Of a stretch of 64,000 bases of DNA, positions 1 through 11,151 are shown one piece after another. Within the stretch, counting starts at the first letter, position 1. Each line of letters starts with the position of its first letter. Location: the NCBI GenBank assembly GCA_029851415.1, contig CM056744.1, positions 56,941,797-57,005,796 of the forward strand. The letters run 5' to 3'. This DNA is from Eretmocerus hayati (lineage: Eukaryota; Arthropoda; Insecta; Hymenoptera; Aphelinidae). The position numbers and the translations under genes are program-made. The notes beneath the pieces are model-generated. The model worked only from the letters and a program-made list of their open reading frames with translations, did not search any database and was not told the origin of the DNA.

Positions 1-370
1 AACCTCAAGAAACCACATCAGCGGGGGATTCTTGGACCTGACGTGAGGCCAATGTGCCTGAGGTAACAACCCCTCGATGTGCGTACAGCGATTGGCAACG
101 AAAGTCTGCCGCTGCCCTGGTAGAGCTCTGACCCAATGCAACACATCTCGCGAATCGGACGACAAGTGTACTGACTCAATCTTTAATGGCATAGTTTTAA
201 AGAAATGGTCAGTGAGACCAGCTAACAATCGAACTGCACATAGCTCGAGGCGAGGTATGCTGATAGTTTTGATGGGAGCTACCTTCGACTTAGCACACTG
301 CAACGAGACTATATTATAACCTGCCCATTCTTGATCATCTTCAAATAGAGGACCGGTCCATAAGCTTTTC
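1..370. other. unassigned sequence left of the LINE wreck
   Basis: I recognise no gene here. Short open frames exist but resemble no family I know. Because the downstream LINE starts inside its endonuclease domain, part of this stretch may be decayed LINE endonuclease coding sequence, but I could not support that from conserved residues. Confidence 0.4.
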
Positions 371-2769
371 ATGATCGTTCAGCATGGAGCAACTCACCAT
401 ACGAATACGTTCCACACATGGATTGATCATATTTACATTCATGGAAACGAGAGCATCACTGAGTTTCAGAACAGAGCATTACCTAATTTCAGAGGACATG
501 CAGTCATTGATCTTTCATCGGTATCTTCTCTCCGGCCCCTGTGGGAGACTCGTTCTCTTACAGGTCCCTCAGTAAGATTACGCCAGAACAGCTTGATTAC
601 TGCCTGCTCCGCTGTAATTGGAGTGCTCTTAATCAAGCCAAAACCAGCTTGGAAGATGCGGTAAAATGTCTCAATGAAAATTTGAATGCAGTTTTGGATG
701 AACTGGCGCCAACGAGATCGGTCTGCCCACGAGACAGGGATGCTCCATGGATTGGTCTAGAGCTGGAATGGCTCATCAGCAAACGCAAACCACTAGGGAA
801 GCGATGGGAGCGTGCACTACGCAATCAGCACCCCTGTCGTGAGCTTGGAGATGAGTACTTCCGACGATCGGAGGAGGTCGCGGTGCGCATGGAACAAGAG
901 CGTCATTCCTCCTATCACGTCCATCTGTCAGATGCTATTAACCAGGAGAAGGATATTTTTTTTTTTTTTCATTTGGTTATTTAGAGACGCTTTTGAGCAC
1001 TTTCATGCTATTTAGCGTCTAGGAGAAGGATATTTGGAAGGGAATGCGTAACCTCCGCCTCTTGCCTAGTAGCAAAGAGGAGGAACTCCATTGTCTTACA
1101 CCAAATGGACTGTATGATCACTTTGCATGGGAATCTATATCAACCCACGAAAACATTGATGGAGCAGATGAAATTATTCCGTCTGCCTCTGAGGATGGTT
1201 TTCAGTTGAAACCTGTCAATTTTTCTGAAGTAGTCTTGGTTGTCAAACACTTTCCATCCCAAGCTCGTGGTGTCGATGGAATCCCTCGGAGTGTCATTGC
1301 TAAAGCTCTCCCAGTTATCGGAGAGCTACTGGTAGATATTTTCTACTCCCCTTATGCTCAGGGAACGTTTCCTGGAGCTTGGGAACAAGTCCAGCTGGTC
1401 GCGCTGGAAAAGACAACAACATCATCTACTGTTCAGGACTTCCGACCTATTGCTCTTCTGTGCTTCCTTGCTGAGGTTCTTGAAAAGATTGCCCATTGCA
1501 AATCACGGAATATCTTGAGGAGAAGAAACTTTCGGATCCATTCCAGACTGGTTTTCGACAAAATCATAGTACACAGACATCTTCATTGGAACTCACTGAT
1601 GACATTCGGGTGGCAATTGATTAGAAGAAGATCACTTTGTTACTGCTGTTTCATTCTAGCAAAGCCGTCGACACTATCTCACCGGCTAAACTATTGAGCA
1701 AACTCCAAAAAGCGAGGCTTTTGAAGGACGGCGCTCTTGTGGGCGAAATCTTACTTGCAAGGTCGCACCTAAGAAGGAATCTCAAAAAAGGCGAATCCGA
1801 TTAGCTCACCACCAATTTGGGTGTACCACAAGGGTCCGTCCTTGGACCTCTACTCTTCAGCCTGTATGTGAATGACTTGTCCGAGGTTCTTATAGGAAAG
1901 TCGGTCCGCCACATTTTCTATGCAGACGATCCCCAGATCTACCTCCATATTGGAAAAAAAACTTGGCAGAGGAAATTACTCGACTTAAGAAAGCGGCAAG
2001 ACTGGTGGCAGAGTGGGCTGAGTGCTCTGGTCTACGGCTCAACGCTGGAAAGACCAAGTCTATCTTCTTCAGCTCAGCAGGTAATGTCAATGAGCTGAAG
2101 AAGATGGATCTGTCCGGTGTTGTGATGCCGAGCGGAGTGACGATCCCATTCAACGACACAGTCGTGAGTCTTGGCGTAACACTAGATTGTGAATTATCGT
2201 GGAAACCGCACATAAATCAAATTGCCAGTAAAGTCACCCGCGTCCTATATAGTTTGCGGGTCATTAGGGCGTGCACTACAGAGACACTTCGCCTTCGCCT
2301 GGTCGAGAGCTTAGTCATACCACACCTGGACTACTGTGCGATTGTGTACTTAGATGCTGGAAATAATCAGAGGCAGCGTATACAGAGAATGAACAATACA
2401 TGTGTGAGGTATATATTTGGGTTGAGGGAGATCGAGCACATTACTCCGTATAGGGAGAAATTCGGCTGGCTACGTACTAATGGACGCCGGGACTATTTCA
2501 CAGCTATACTAATGTATAAGATTTTGGATTTGGAAGAACCAGGTTACCTGGCGGGGATGTTCTCCAAGTATCAGCCAAAATATCCGAAGCGAGGTGATGC
2601 TAAACACCAAGACCCTGTTGCCTCCTTCATGCGAATTGATACCGGAGGCTCCTCCTTTCAGATAAGAGGTGCTAAACTCTGGGACTCTATTCCCTCCTCA
2701 ATATGCCACATTCCATCTCTGGCCTCTTTCAAAATAGCGGTTCGAGTATATTTTTTTCGATTAGATTAA
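371..2769 (+). pseudogene. degenerate non-LTR retrotransposon (Jockey/CR1-type LINE) endonuclease-RT
   Basis: A broken LINE pol gene read in several frames. Positions 371-540 look like the end of the apurinic endonuclease domain (motif IDHIYIHGNESITEF). Positions 541-958 encode the endonuclease-RT linker (DAPWIGLELEWLISKRK). Positions 1044-1697 encode the RT fingers (DGIPRSVIAKALPVIGELL, then DFRPIALLC). Positions 1817-1960 encode the palm, with PQGSVLGPLLFSLYVNDL and the catalytic box FYADDPQIY. Positions 1963-2769 encode the thumb and C-terminal part (HLDYCAIVY, LWDSIPSSI). The first frame change is fully explained by a 77-nt insertion at 959-1035; the later ones near 1.7 and 1.95 kb are ordinary decay. 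The terminal TAA overlaps the TTAA target of the next element, so the original C-terminus may have continued. Clade assignment between Jockey and CR1 is inference. Confidence 0.85.
944..1035 (-). mobile_element. 62-bp poly(A)-tailed hairpin retrocopy with 15-bp target duplication
   Basis: The 15-bp AGGAGAAGGATATTT occurs exactly at 944-958 and again at 1021-1035. The inserted bases 959-1020 read on the minus strand as a short stem-loop followed by a run of A. The outer stem is AGACGCT with AGCGTCT and the inner stem is AGCA with TGCT. A long target duplication plus poly(A) is the signature of LINE-machinery retroposition of a small RNA. Insert plus duplication is 77 nt, and this alone accounts for the frame change of the host LINE ORF. 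The parent RNA is not recognised. It could be a tiny SINE, a processed structural RNA, or the very end of a longer element. Confidence 0.75.
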
Positions 2770-3821
2770 CCCCCTAGCGCCCAAGGTGTCAAGGACACGG
2801 AATTTTTTCCTTTTTTTACTTCAAATGTTTTCATTTGGCTCCTAGATGGGCGTGGCAAACCGCAATTTCCTCAGAATAACCGGAAACAGCATTTTTTCGA
2901 GTGGGTCCTGCAGGGCCCATTGGGCGTTCAGGTTATGATATTGAATCTTCACAAACAAGCTTCTCGTTTCGAACAAAGGGCTTGCATTTTCAAACTTTGA
3001 GAGTGGATTTGTGATGAAGAAGCTTACAATCATGGATTAATGAGTTCATTATAAAATTGCTCAGTTAATGTGAATTCTCATGATGGAAGTCATAGAGACA
3101 GTTTTTTGGATACGTTTCAGCAAAGAGTTACTCGACATTTCTCACAGAAAGAGTATACTTCACTCTTTACGCAGAGCTTACATCTTTGTTTGCAATCCGC
3201 AAACTTGACGAAATGCTCTTGCGAGTCATACCTGATATTCCCAACAATTTTCTTAGAGTTTTAACGGCTGGGATTCTGAGCTAAGCTTGATAGAGATCGA
3301 TTCGAATGACCACGTGACTTCTATGAAGGTGAATGCCCAATGGGTCTTGCAGGACCCACTCCACGCCCAATTACACGCCCAGATACTCTTTTACGTTAAA
3401 GATATCCATGCATGAATACCATGTCGCGGAAGCCCAATGGGTCCTGTGGGACCCACTTTCTAAATTGACCAGCCCCTGGACAATTTTCCCATTTGAACCA
3501 TTCCAACGCATGGATACCTTCAAGGGGGCTCAAAGAAGATGTTCCAATAGGTATTGGATACTTAGGAGTCATTCGCATCTCTACATGAATCGATTTAGAC
3601 CGTAAACTCACGTCCTCGTCGATCGACGCGCGAGCGCTAAGTTTCGCGTGATCCCGAAAACTATGTACGCTTCATCAGGGCCTCGTATCATGACAGACTT
3701 TTAGTTTCGGCCTAGAAGAAAGCCATTACCATGCGCAATCGCCGAAATATTTCCGTGGTGCTTGTCATGTCTGGATTTTGGAAGTGGGTCCCACAGGACC
3801 CACTGGGCGCTAGAGGGTTAA
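2766..3821. mobile_element. piggyBac-like non-autonomous element with TTAA target sites
   Basis: The element at 2770-3817 is bounded on both sides by TTAA (2766-2769 and 3818-3821). Its inverted ends are CCCCCTAGCGCCCA on the left and, read inward, CCCTCTAGCGCCCA on the right. TTAA duplication with ends beginning CCC is diagnostic of the piggyBac superfamily. No transposase is visible, so it must be mobilised in trans. Inside it, a palindromic module of the type TGGGTCCTGCAGGACCCA, with a neighbouring TTGGGCG, recurs near 2905, 3345, 3440 and 3785. It sits exactly at the end of the LINE reading frame. Confidence 0.8.
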
Positions 3822-4256
3822 CTATCTTCCATAGTGGCGATTGAGAGTCTCCGACACTTACGTTTGAAAGAAATTGTTATCTAGTATGATACTTCATCAG
3901 ATTCATAATGAATATGACCTAGTCCTCTAGACTGTGAGGATTTACAGAAGACTCTTGTGATAACCATGTTACGTAATGAGTTCATATCAAAGATGATTTT
4001 ATCCACATAGTTTATACTTCCTATTATGACCTGTGATATTGTCACGAGATTCAAGACTGAAATCCTGTATCCTCACCCAATGTATTAGGAGTTTCGCAAA
4101 AGACAGATAGAGGTTATGTTATTCTATCCTATCCTACTCTATTCTATGATGCATCTGCGAACCCGTGTAACGCAATTCTTATCCCATCACCTGAACACCC
4201 TATCCATCGAGGTATCCTGATTTCTTCCAAGTTTGACAATTCACTATACCAGTCAA
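3822..4256. other. AT-rich spacer
   Basis: No gene or repeat boundary seen. A short degenerate run of TATCC/TATTC units lies near 4120-4150. Confidence 0.5.
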
Positions 4257-4278
4257 GTCACCGATCTGAATAATCATG

Positions 4279-5313
4279 TCAAAGAATATCTTCCCAACCA
4301 CATTTCAATAACCACAATGATGACCTAAATACCTTCGCCCAAATAACGACCGGAGCCAACCAACTCAAAGGATCGAATTCCTTAGCAGGAAGAGATGAGA
4401 CCACTCTTTCCGTCAACTTTTGACTATCGAAGACTCGAGGCTTGATGTTGAAATGAAAACAATCTTCTTTCGGAGCCCATGAAAGGCCCAATATAGGAGT
4501 AGGAATATGTTCAGAATCCGAAGGAGCTGAACCGTTGATTCAATGAGTAATAGGAATTTGGTCAATTAGCTTGGCACCATTCGCTGCCCATTCCCTTAGT
4601 TCAAAACCACCCTCCTTGAGAGGTTCAATCAATTGTGTTCGCTTCTCTTGAGCTTCCTCCACTGTTGCTCCCCCCGACATGAAATCATCCATGCAAGATT
4701 CATCTTGAATGATTTCAATAGCTCAGGTGAATAGGTGCCCGTAGTCTTGCGCTAATTGCCTTAAATCTCAGATGGCTAGATACAGCGAACACTTCAACTC
4801 GTAAGTGATTGTATTCAGGAGGAACAAAAGTTCTTCTGAATCTGAGTACTCTCTCCAGAGAATCATCTGTAGATGACGGTCAATCAAAATCTGCCGGAAC
4901 ATTTTCCCTATGTCTGCAACGAAAACAAACTCATATCTACGCCACCTCAAGATCAGATCAATCAATTCTGGGAGCAAATTCTCTCCTATGGAGAGTAGAT
5001 TATGTAGAGACGTGCCGCAAACAGGATTTGATCCATTGAAAACAACCCGTTGTTCTGTAAAACCCTGAAGGACGCCATGATGTGAAAGAAAATGACAACG
5101 TTTCAACTCCTCAATCGAAAATTTCGGAGCCTTTTCCATATGTCCAAGTTGCTCGTAATCTGCCATGACCGGACTGTGTTTTGCTGCAAACTCAGGATTT
5201 CTATCAGATTTTTGCTCCATGGAGAATAGAGTTTTCAAGGCTGAATTGTGAGAATCACCAAGATCAAACTTCAAACTTCGAATTGAATCCTCTCTGACTG
5301 GCAACCGAATCAT
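4279..5313 (-). pseudogene. BEL/Pao retrotransposon pol fragment (reverse transcriptase)
   Basis: Two minus-strand blocks form a decayed BEL/Pao RT. Block 5313-4768 carries the typical entry RLPVREDS, then LGDSHNSAL, LGHMEKAP, the HHGVL motif, VVFNGS (usually VVFDGS or VVFDAS) and the first catalytic region VFVADIGKMFRQI. Between the blocks, near 4670-4720, the second catalytic motif is readable as CMDDFMSGG, where the family usually has YVDD. Block 4491-4279 carries MGLSWAPKEDCF and the family-specific FDPLSWLAPVVIWAK. Frames change near 4768 and about 4550. No protease, integrase or LTR pair was recognised next to it, so it is a truncated relic. Confidence 0.85.
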
Positions 5314-6969
5314 ATAACGACCACTAGGGTCCTGAGAATAAGTTTGCTGAAAATCTTCTGACGATACATCTTCAGTTCGTTACACTCACCTCGAATGAAA
5401 TGATGCAAGAGATCTCGGCCAGATTTTCAAGAGATCGATTCGCTTACCGTTGCCAAATAATGTATTCCAACTTGAAAAGAGGAAGTTTATTGAGATGGCT
5501 CTTCCATTTGCAGGAGACCCTCATTGGACTCTCAATTACCCACAATTCAGGAAATTAGCGAACAAACAAAAATTCTGCAATACACAATGGCAATCAAATT
5601 ATCCTGGGATGAATCATGACATAAGAACAGAGTTGTACTACTCTGTCCTTGCAGACACTAGCAGACATTGTGTACATATATGAGGGCCCGGAGTGGGGGA
5701 CTAATCTAGAACCACCAACTTCAAATTAATGCGCAAAACCGCGACAAGGCGTCAGCAACTCACAAAAACTCAACACTGATACCAACATCAAGCAACACTC
5801 GAGAAAGAACTAGAATAATAGTTTGCTCCGCTGCATCCTCTGCAGTCCACATGCATTGCGCCCACCTGCGGTACACACTTGCTGCAGACCGAAACCATCA
5901 GCTGCGGAAAGGCGGGGATCCGCGGCAAGATAACGAGAACCTGAAAGATGACGAGAATCATCTTGAGTCGAAACCATTGAGACTGCACACACAACATCAC
6001 GGCACTATTTGCAAACGCAACACATGACCACAATCGTGAAACAATGATCATGACATGATGAACACGTGTTTGTTATGTTGTGAGTGCCATAACCCCAAAA
6101 TTTCCATTTTTCAGTTAATAATCTCCAAAAAACACGTACTAATAAGGCTGTGTATAATATTCAAATCTTCGCGCGTATTAGAGCCGATAAGGCAGATGTT
6201 TGCTTTCCTTCTAGTGTCACGCGTGGTGAATAGACACACACTAAGACGTAAACATGTATATACTAATACATAGAAACTCTGGAATATTCCATGAATTTCT
6301 ATGAGGAATTTTTCATATAAAACTTCGTAGAATGATAATCTTTATTTTGTTATGATCATGCTCATTTTCTGACCTACAAGATCTATATAGACACTTTTTA
6401 GAACAAATTAACTTTGCACTTCTATTTTATTTTGCAAACTAAAGGTTCTCGTAAATAAGCGAGAATGAATTTTTTTGTTCCACTTTTCTGATACATGATT
6501 CCATCAATATTCTAGGAAACGAAATCCAACTCAAAGTTCCTTATTTGAAAGAAAATGCAATCAAATTTAGATAGGTTGTAACTATTGTAAATATTTATTG
6601 TAAAATGAATTTGTGAGAGAAATAGCCTGTTTTCACATGGAAGTATCGATGGGAAAAATAGCCTAGTATCGAAAGAACTAAAATTTTCGGCTAATTTTTA
6701 TCAATTTTCAAAATAGATGAAAAGCCGCGTGTTTCTAGAAAGTTCTAAGAATTTATCTTTTTGTTTCTGACAATGAATAAGAAATAAGTCTATCCGAATT
6801 TTGCATTGAATTTATCTTCTTCAGAGATGAAAAATCAAATTGGGTATGCAGATTTTGCAAGATTGCTCCATTTGTGTCATTTTTTCAGTGAAATAGTAAT
6901 TCTTCGAATGATCGATTATCTATTCGTTCATCTACCATACTATACAGATATATTGTACCGCCAAAAGAC
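5314..6969. other. no gene recognised; AT-rich with one GC-richer patch
   Basis: Short ORFs, for example 6051-5788 minus, show no family motif. The GC-richer patch at about 5700-6050 lies upstream of the minus-strand BEL/Pao relic and could be a remnant of its leader or LTR. I see neither LTR ends nor a duplicate copy, so this stays a guess. Confidence 0.4.
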
Positions 6970-7095
6970 CAGGTATAAATACAGGCTCATCAGGCCATTT
7001 AGGCCGGCTTATGCTCAGTTGGAAATCAGAGCTGTATCGAGCTTTGTCTCTTGGCTATTGCTGTGCTCATGTATATGAGATTTTGAATAAATGCT
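6970..7095 (+). promoter_or_regulatory. TATA / initiator / AATAAA module, LTR-like
   Basis: TATAAATA at 6974-6981 is followed 41 nt later by an arthropod-initiator-like TCAGTT (7015-7020) and then by AATAAA at 7086-7091. A promoter closely followed by a poly(A) signal is the layout of a retroelement LTR. The downstream GGCTTATGCTCAGTT recalls the core promoter of the gypsy LTR at 52.1 kb, which has a similar TCAGTT. TATA-to-initiator spacing is longer than the usual 30 or so, and no second LTR copy was found, so this is tentative. Confidence 0.35.
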
Positions 7096-7164
7096 ATTTG
7101 ATTTCCATATATTTGGAGTTTCAATGTGTATTCAAAAATTGTAGAATCTCGATGCAGCTCAGAG

Positions 7165-7440
7165 ACGCGATTTGGGTGGAAGAACGGCCCTAAGTACCCG
7201 TCCTCACAAAAAATCAGACGTCTCATCCAACCTCTATGCAGATCTCTAGGTTCGGTGGGTCGGTGGCCCTAAGTACCCACCACCCCCATCTGTGTATATC
7301 TGCGATATCCAAGTCGGGTGACTTTCTAAGGATGATATACGAGTGGCCCTAAGTACCCACTCCATTCACCTTCTGAAGTCATAAAATTTCTCTCATCATA
7401 TTTCATTTCATCCAAGGGCCTAAGTACCCAAGGATGGGTA
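7165..7440 (+). repeat. array of four hairpins with an invariant loop and covarying stems
   Basis: Four units carry GG-(C/G)CCTAAGTAC-CC at 7186-7199, 7265-7278, 7345-7358 and 7416-7429, so starts are 79, 80 and 71 nt apart. The flanks differ in every copy but are self-complementary: ACGG with CCGT in copy 1; GGTGG with CCACC, extended by GGGT with ACCC, in copy 2; GAGTGG with CCACTC in copy 3; CATCC with GGATG, separated by an AA/AA internal loop, in copy 4. Spacer sequences between units are unrelated. Preserved pairing with changing sequence is what selection on an RNA (or cruciform) structure looks like. The loop ends in the self-complementary GUAC. The array lies just downstream of the LTR-like module at 6970-7095. 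No known family is recognised. Confidence 0.7.
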
Positions 7441-8080
7441 AAATTTGATGGGGAAATAAAACAAATTGATCATCCTAGAAGTCCATTATTATTGCATGAG
7501 TATACGCACACCTCTATCGAGGTATCCCTCTACAATCATTATGCTCCGGCTCTCTCCCTAGATCCAGAGCCCATATTTGTACCCTTACAATGTGATGCTT
7601 TGAAGGCAGATCATTACGCGTGTGAAGTTGGCACCCGCTCTTAAACATTTCAAATGTAATGATTCTTTCTTCTTCACAAATTCTTTTACTATCAATAGTT
7701 ACAAATTCTGAAGATTATTACGAATTTATTCAAATGAATTCACTGAAATTCTTCCGACATCTCGGTTATGGTATGTACATTTTTGATGAATCAGACTTGA
7801 AAGAGAGGAACATGTGAGAAAAAGAGAGAGAGCGCGCGCAAGGCCGCCGTGCCTTATATACGCTGAGTTGGGCCGTTTTAACCTCACACATTTCTTCGAT
7901 CTTACTTATTTCATGCTTTTCTGGGTTCAGGGAGATCTCAATCCCTCTGGACCCGTTATTTCGATCCTCAACAAGGATATTGGTGAGTCATTCCGCCTCT
8001 GACAGCGTTTAGCGCCAAAATATCTTGCTCACTAATTTCGACCCTTCCCAATTTTTTCGCGTCAAGATTTTAGCCGCATT
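7441..8080. other. no gene recognised
   Basis: AT-rich sequence with a short GA/GC-rich run near 7800-7850 and a lone TTATATAC near 7854. Nothing supports a coding exon. Confidence 0.4.
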
Positions 8081-8421
8081 ACGACCACAGAGATATTACA
8101 GATAGAGGAGGTAAGAGGTGGGCTTCTTTGTGAGTGGGATTTTCTCTGCGAAAGAGAGAGAAAAAAGACAAGGAATCCTCTCCCTTTCTCTCCTGCACCT
8201 GCGCGGCCCATTGCGCAGTCGAAACCAAGACACAGGCGCGTCGGAGAGGGGGTAACGCTGTCGGTGAGCCGGTGAACCGTGTCTTGGTGTCGACTGCGTA
8301 ATGCGCCACGCAGGTGCGAGAGAGGAAGAAAGAGGACTCCTCATCTTTTCTCTCACTTTTCCGCGGAGAATTGTGTAGGCCGCGCTTCCCTCCTCTACCT
8401 GTAATATCTCTATGATTACGA
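8081..8421. mobile_element. foldback / MITE, ~340 bp, arms ~165 bp
   Basis: The stretch is a near-complete inverted repeat centred near 8250. The left arm begins AGAGATATTACAGATAGAGGAGG, shown here only in part as AGAGATATTACAG, and the right arm ends with its complement CTGTAATATCTCT. Inner arms pair GCACCTGCGC and GCAGTCGAAACCAAGACAC with GTGTCTTGGTGTCGACTGC and CGCAGGTGC. The overlapping 135-codon minus frames are a by-product of the palindrome. No clear target duplication was found, so the superfamily is open. Confidence 0.7.
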
Positions 8422-11151
8422 CACTCGAGGTCGAGCACAATCGATTGATGGGGTCGACCACGCGGGGCGATCGACCGCGAGAACACGGGTGATGCTTTGA
8501 TGCGGCCACGTGTGTAACAGACGGCGTCTTCCAGCAGTAACCTAGCAGTGACGTGTTGTAACTTTCCTGAATGTTTCGATTATATTATGTAGATATAACA
8601 GCAGAGATTGAATGCCAATCGTAGCACCGCCTGCAGCGAGCTTGTAGAAATCAGCTCTGATTGTTATAGGAATAAGAGCCACCTATTGTTGTGGGGTTTC
8701 TTGTCTAGAGTGATTAAGATAAATAATAGGCCAAAATATGTGTCATTCTGGCTGTTGTGCAGTGTCAAGATATGATCTTCAAGAATATTTGGAGAATTTA
8801 GAATTTGATCGTGAGAAAGAATGAGTGCCAGTATCAATCTACATCCCAGCAGTGTATTGACTTTCAGTTTCCTCAATACTTCAGACCGACCCAACTCTGG
8901 AGCTATAAATTGTGCCTCTCAGAGAAAAGTTCATAAACCACTCTAGTTGAAGAACAGTGTGGCTGATAGAATATCCTTCTTGTTGCTCTTCGTGTCTCAA
9001 TAAAACCTGTCAATGTCCAACACATCAAGAGGGATCGTCTCTCACATTTAGATGTTGTGAGATAGGTCAGTCCAATTGACTATCCAAGAACAGTTATTGT
9101 GATATATGAGCACTCAGCACTGACCTCTGATGCTGCTCTGGTAACTTTTGGATATCATACTTCCATTGCGTGATACTCTAATATAAAGGTCTCAGCTAGA
9201 CTCTTACTCATATGGTACATGGATTTTACTTCCTTGGCGTGCCACTCACATTTTTGCCATATACTTTGTGAGCATGATGGCATAGGTTAATTTCTGAGTA
9301 GGATTAGGGAGCTGTGCAGGGTTCATCCGTTCCATCAAGAGTATTATGGAGAAAGAAAGGCACATTCACGCTCTTGGTGGGAAGTTCAAATTGAAAAATT
9401 GATTGGTTGAGGAGTCAATCACTAAACAAACTGGATCCACACATATATCTGAAAGTATCTTGGGGATCATTTCATCAAAAATTTCAACACATATCACATG
9501 ATGTTATTGAAACTCCATTTTCCTCAGAATGAGTTCGCACGGATTGCTCTAATTTTTTGATGTGTTACGAACTACCAATGTGCTACATGGAATTTGTTTC
9601 AGTTTTTGGTTCTTGAAAAATGTTGAGCAACAGATGTAGTATCATGATTCTATGTTTCATTTATCAATTAGTTATTAGTTATTCACTTTGATAGTTAGCA
9701 TCCTCTCTTGCTGAAGAAAGGATGTGGTTCATCATGATTCATGTATGGGGAATTTCTACAATCTAGAAGTTCCTCGTGTTCCAAAAACTTCCTCTTGCAA
9801 GCATCATCGCAAGTGGGTTAGGAGTTTTCGCATCAACTCAAGTAAATTTCATGAACTAATCCCGAGTCTTGCTATCAGAAATATAAAGTTGTACATCTCC
9901 AGATTTTTCTTTGCTCATGATCAAAAAAGTATTCATCTTGGAATGAAGCACACTAGTCTTGATTAGGAGAATGATTTTTATGGATGAGATACATAGAAGT
10001 TTTTGTGTTTTCCTACATGCTCTTATTTACAGCATGTTGTTCGAACTGAGAATATCCAGTCATCACCACAGCCAAGTGTTGAAATCTCCCCCCCCCCCCC
10101 CCACCCCCACTTGACTTTTTCCAAAAGTCTAACTTGGCGAGTATCGCCATCTTTTCCCCCTATCAGTTCATCTGGGATCAAAAGTTGAATTTCAATTGTT
10201 GAGGGTCATGAGAGCAGGGGAAAAATGTCGAGTAAATATTCAGCAAAATTTCAACATGAAACAAATGGGGAGAGAATGAGAAATATTAATTTCAACTCTT
10301 GAAAGTCGTGAGATCAAGAGAAGTATGTCGAGTAATTGTTTTGCGAAATCTGAACGTGAAACGCATGGAAGAGGATTGATTACATTACGATTTGACTTTC
10401 TCGGTGATTTTGACTCAACTTGAGTTACTCGCCATCTCTTTTGATTTTTGAACTAAACCGATCAATGCTCGATTGAATTTCCTGGTTTCCTTCACTTCTC
10501 AATGGTCTGAATGAATGATTATTTCCATGACATTTCGTAGGTGAAGGCCCTGGTAGAAAACTGAACATAATCATCTATTCTGAAAACAGAAACTGCCCAG
10601 CTTTAGAGCAGAAGATATGGTCGCGGTCTTTGGGCCAGGAAATGGGCAGTAACTGCCCATAAAACTGGAGGCTAAATACTACACCATTTCTATGCCATAT
10701 TTTTAAATAGTTCCTGGACAGGAAATGGACATCAAAAGGATGGGGAAGAATGACGCGATTCTTGGTATTAACTGGCCAACAAGTCGCCAGAAATTGTGCG
10801 ATCCAATCCGCCAGTTTCAGATCCAAAAAATTGTTGGAAACTGCCCTCCCCGAAATTGCGATTGTAACCTCAAATTTCAGTTGTACAACTCTGAATTACT
10901 CGTCTGCAATAATAAAGGAGCTATTCAAAGTGCTTCATTTTGAAGGCCATCGTAGCTGCTCTTTGCTGATGGAAATTTGAAAATCTTTCATACACGTATA
11001 TTAACATAATTGAGCAACGTGCAAATTCCTGTCCTTCCGGATCCCCCGGGCAGGGCTGCCAACCTAAAGTCGCGTTCGGAAATCAGTTTTGCCAACTTGA
11101 ACTGAAGTATATATATATGTATATTTGTCTCTATAAAAAAAAGTATATATA
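8422..11151. other. 2.7 kb without recognisable genes
   Basis: AT-rich intergenic or intronic sequence. It contains a homopolymeric C run of about 15 at 10088-10103 and a small perfect palindrome GGGCAGTAACTGCCC near 10645. No ORF with family features. Confidence 0.5.

Noticed and set aside
5788..6051. Cys-containing minus-strand ORF as a secreted peptide gene
   Set aside because: No signal-peptide plus mature-domain arrangement is convincing, and two overlapping frames compete.
7165..7440. CRISPR array
   Set aside because: Spacing is regular, but repeats are 14 nt with variable stems and the context is clearly eukaryotic.
8079..8509. Two overlapping ~135-codon minus-strand ORFs
   Set aside because: They lie across a palindromic foldback; the open frames follow from its composition and symmetry.
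10640..10660. Palindrome GGGCAGTAACTGCCC as an operator or transposon end
   Set aside because: Isolated, with no second copy or element boundary nearby.
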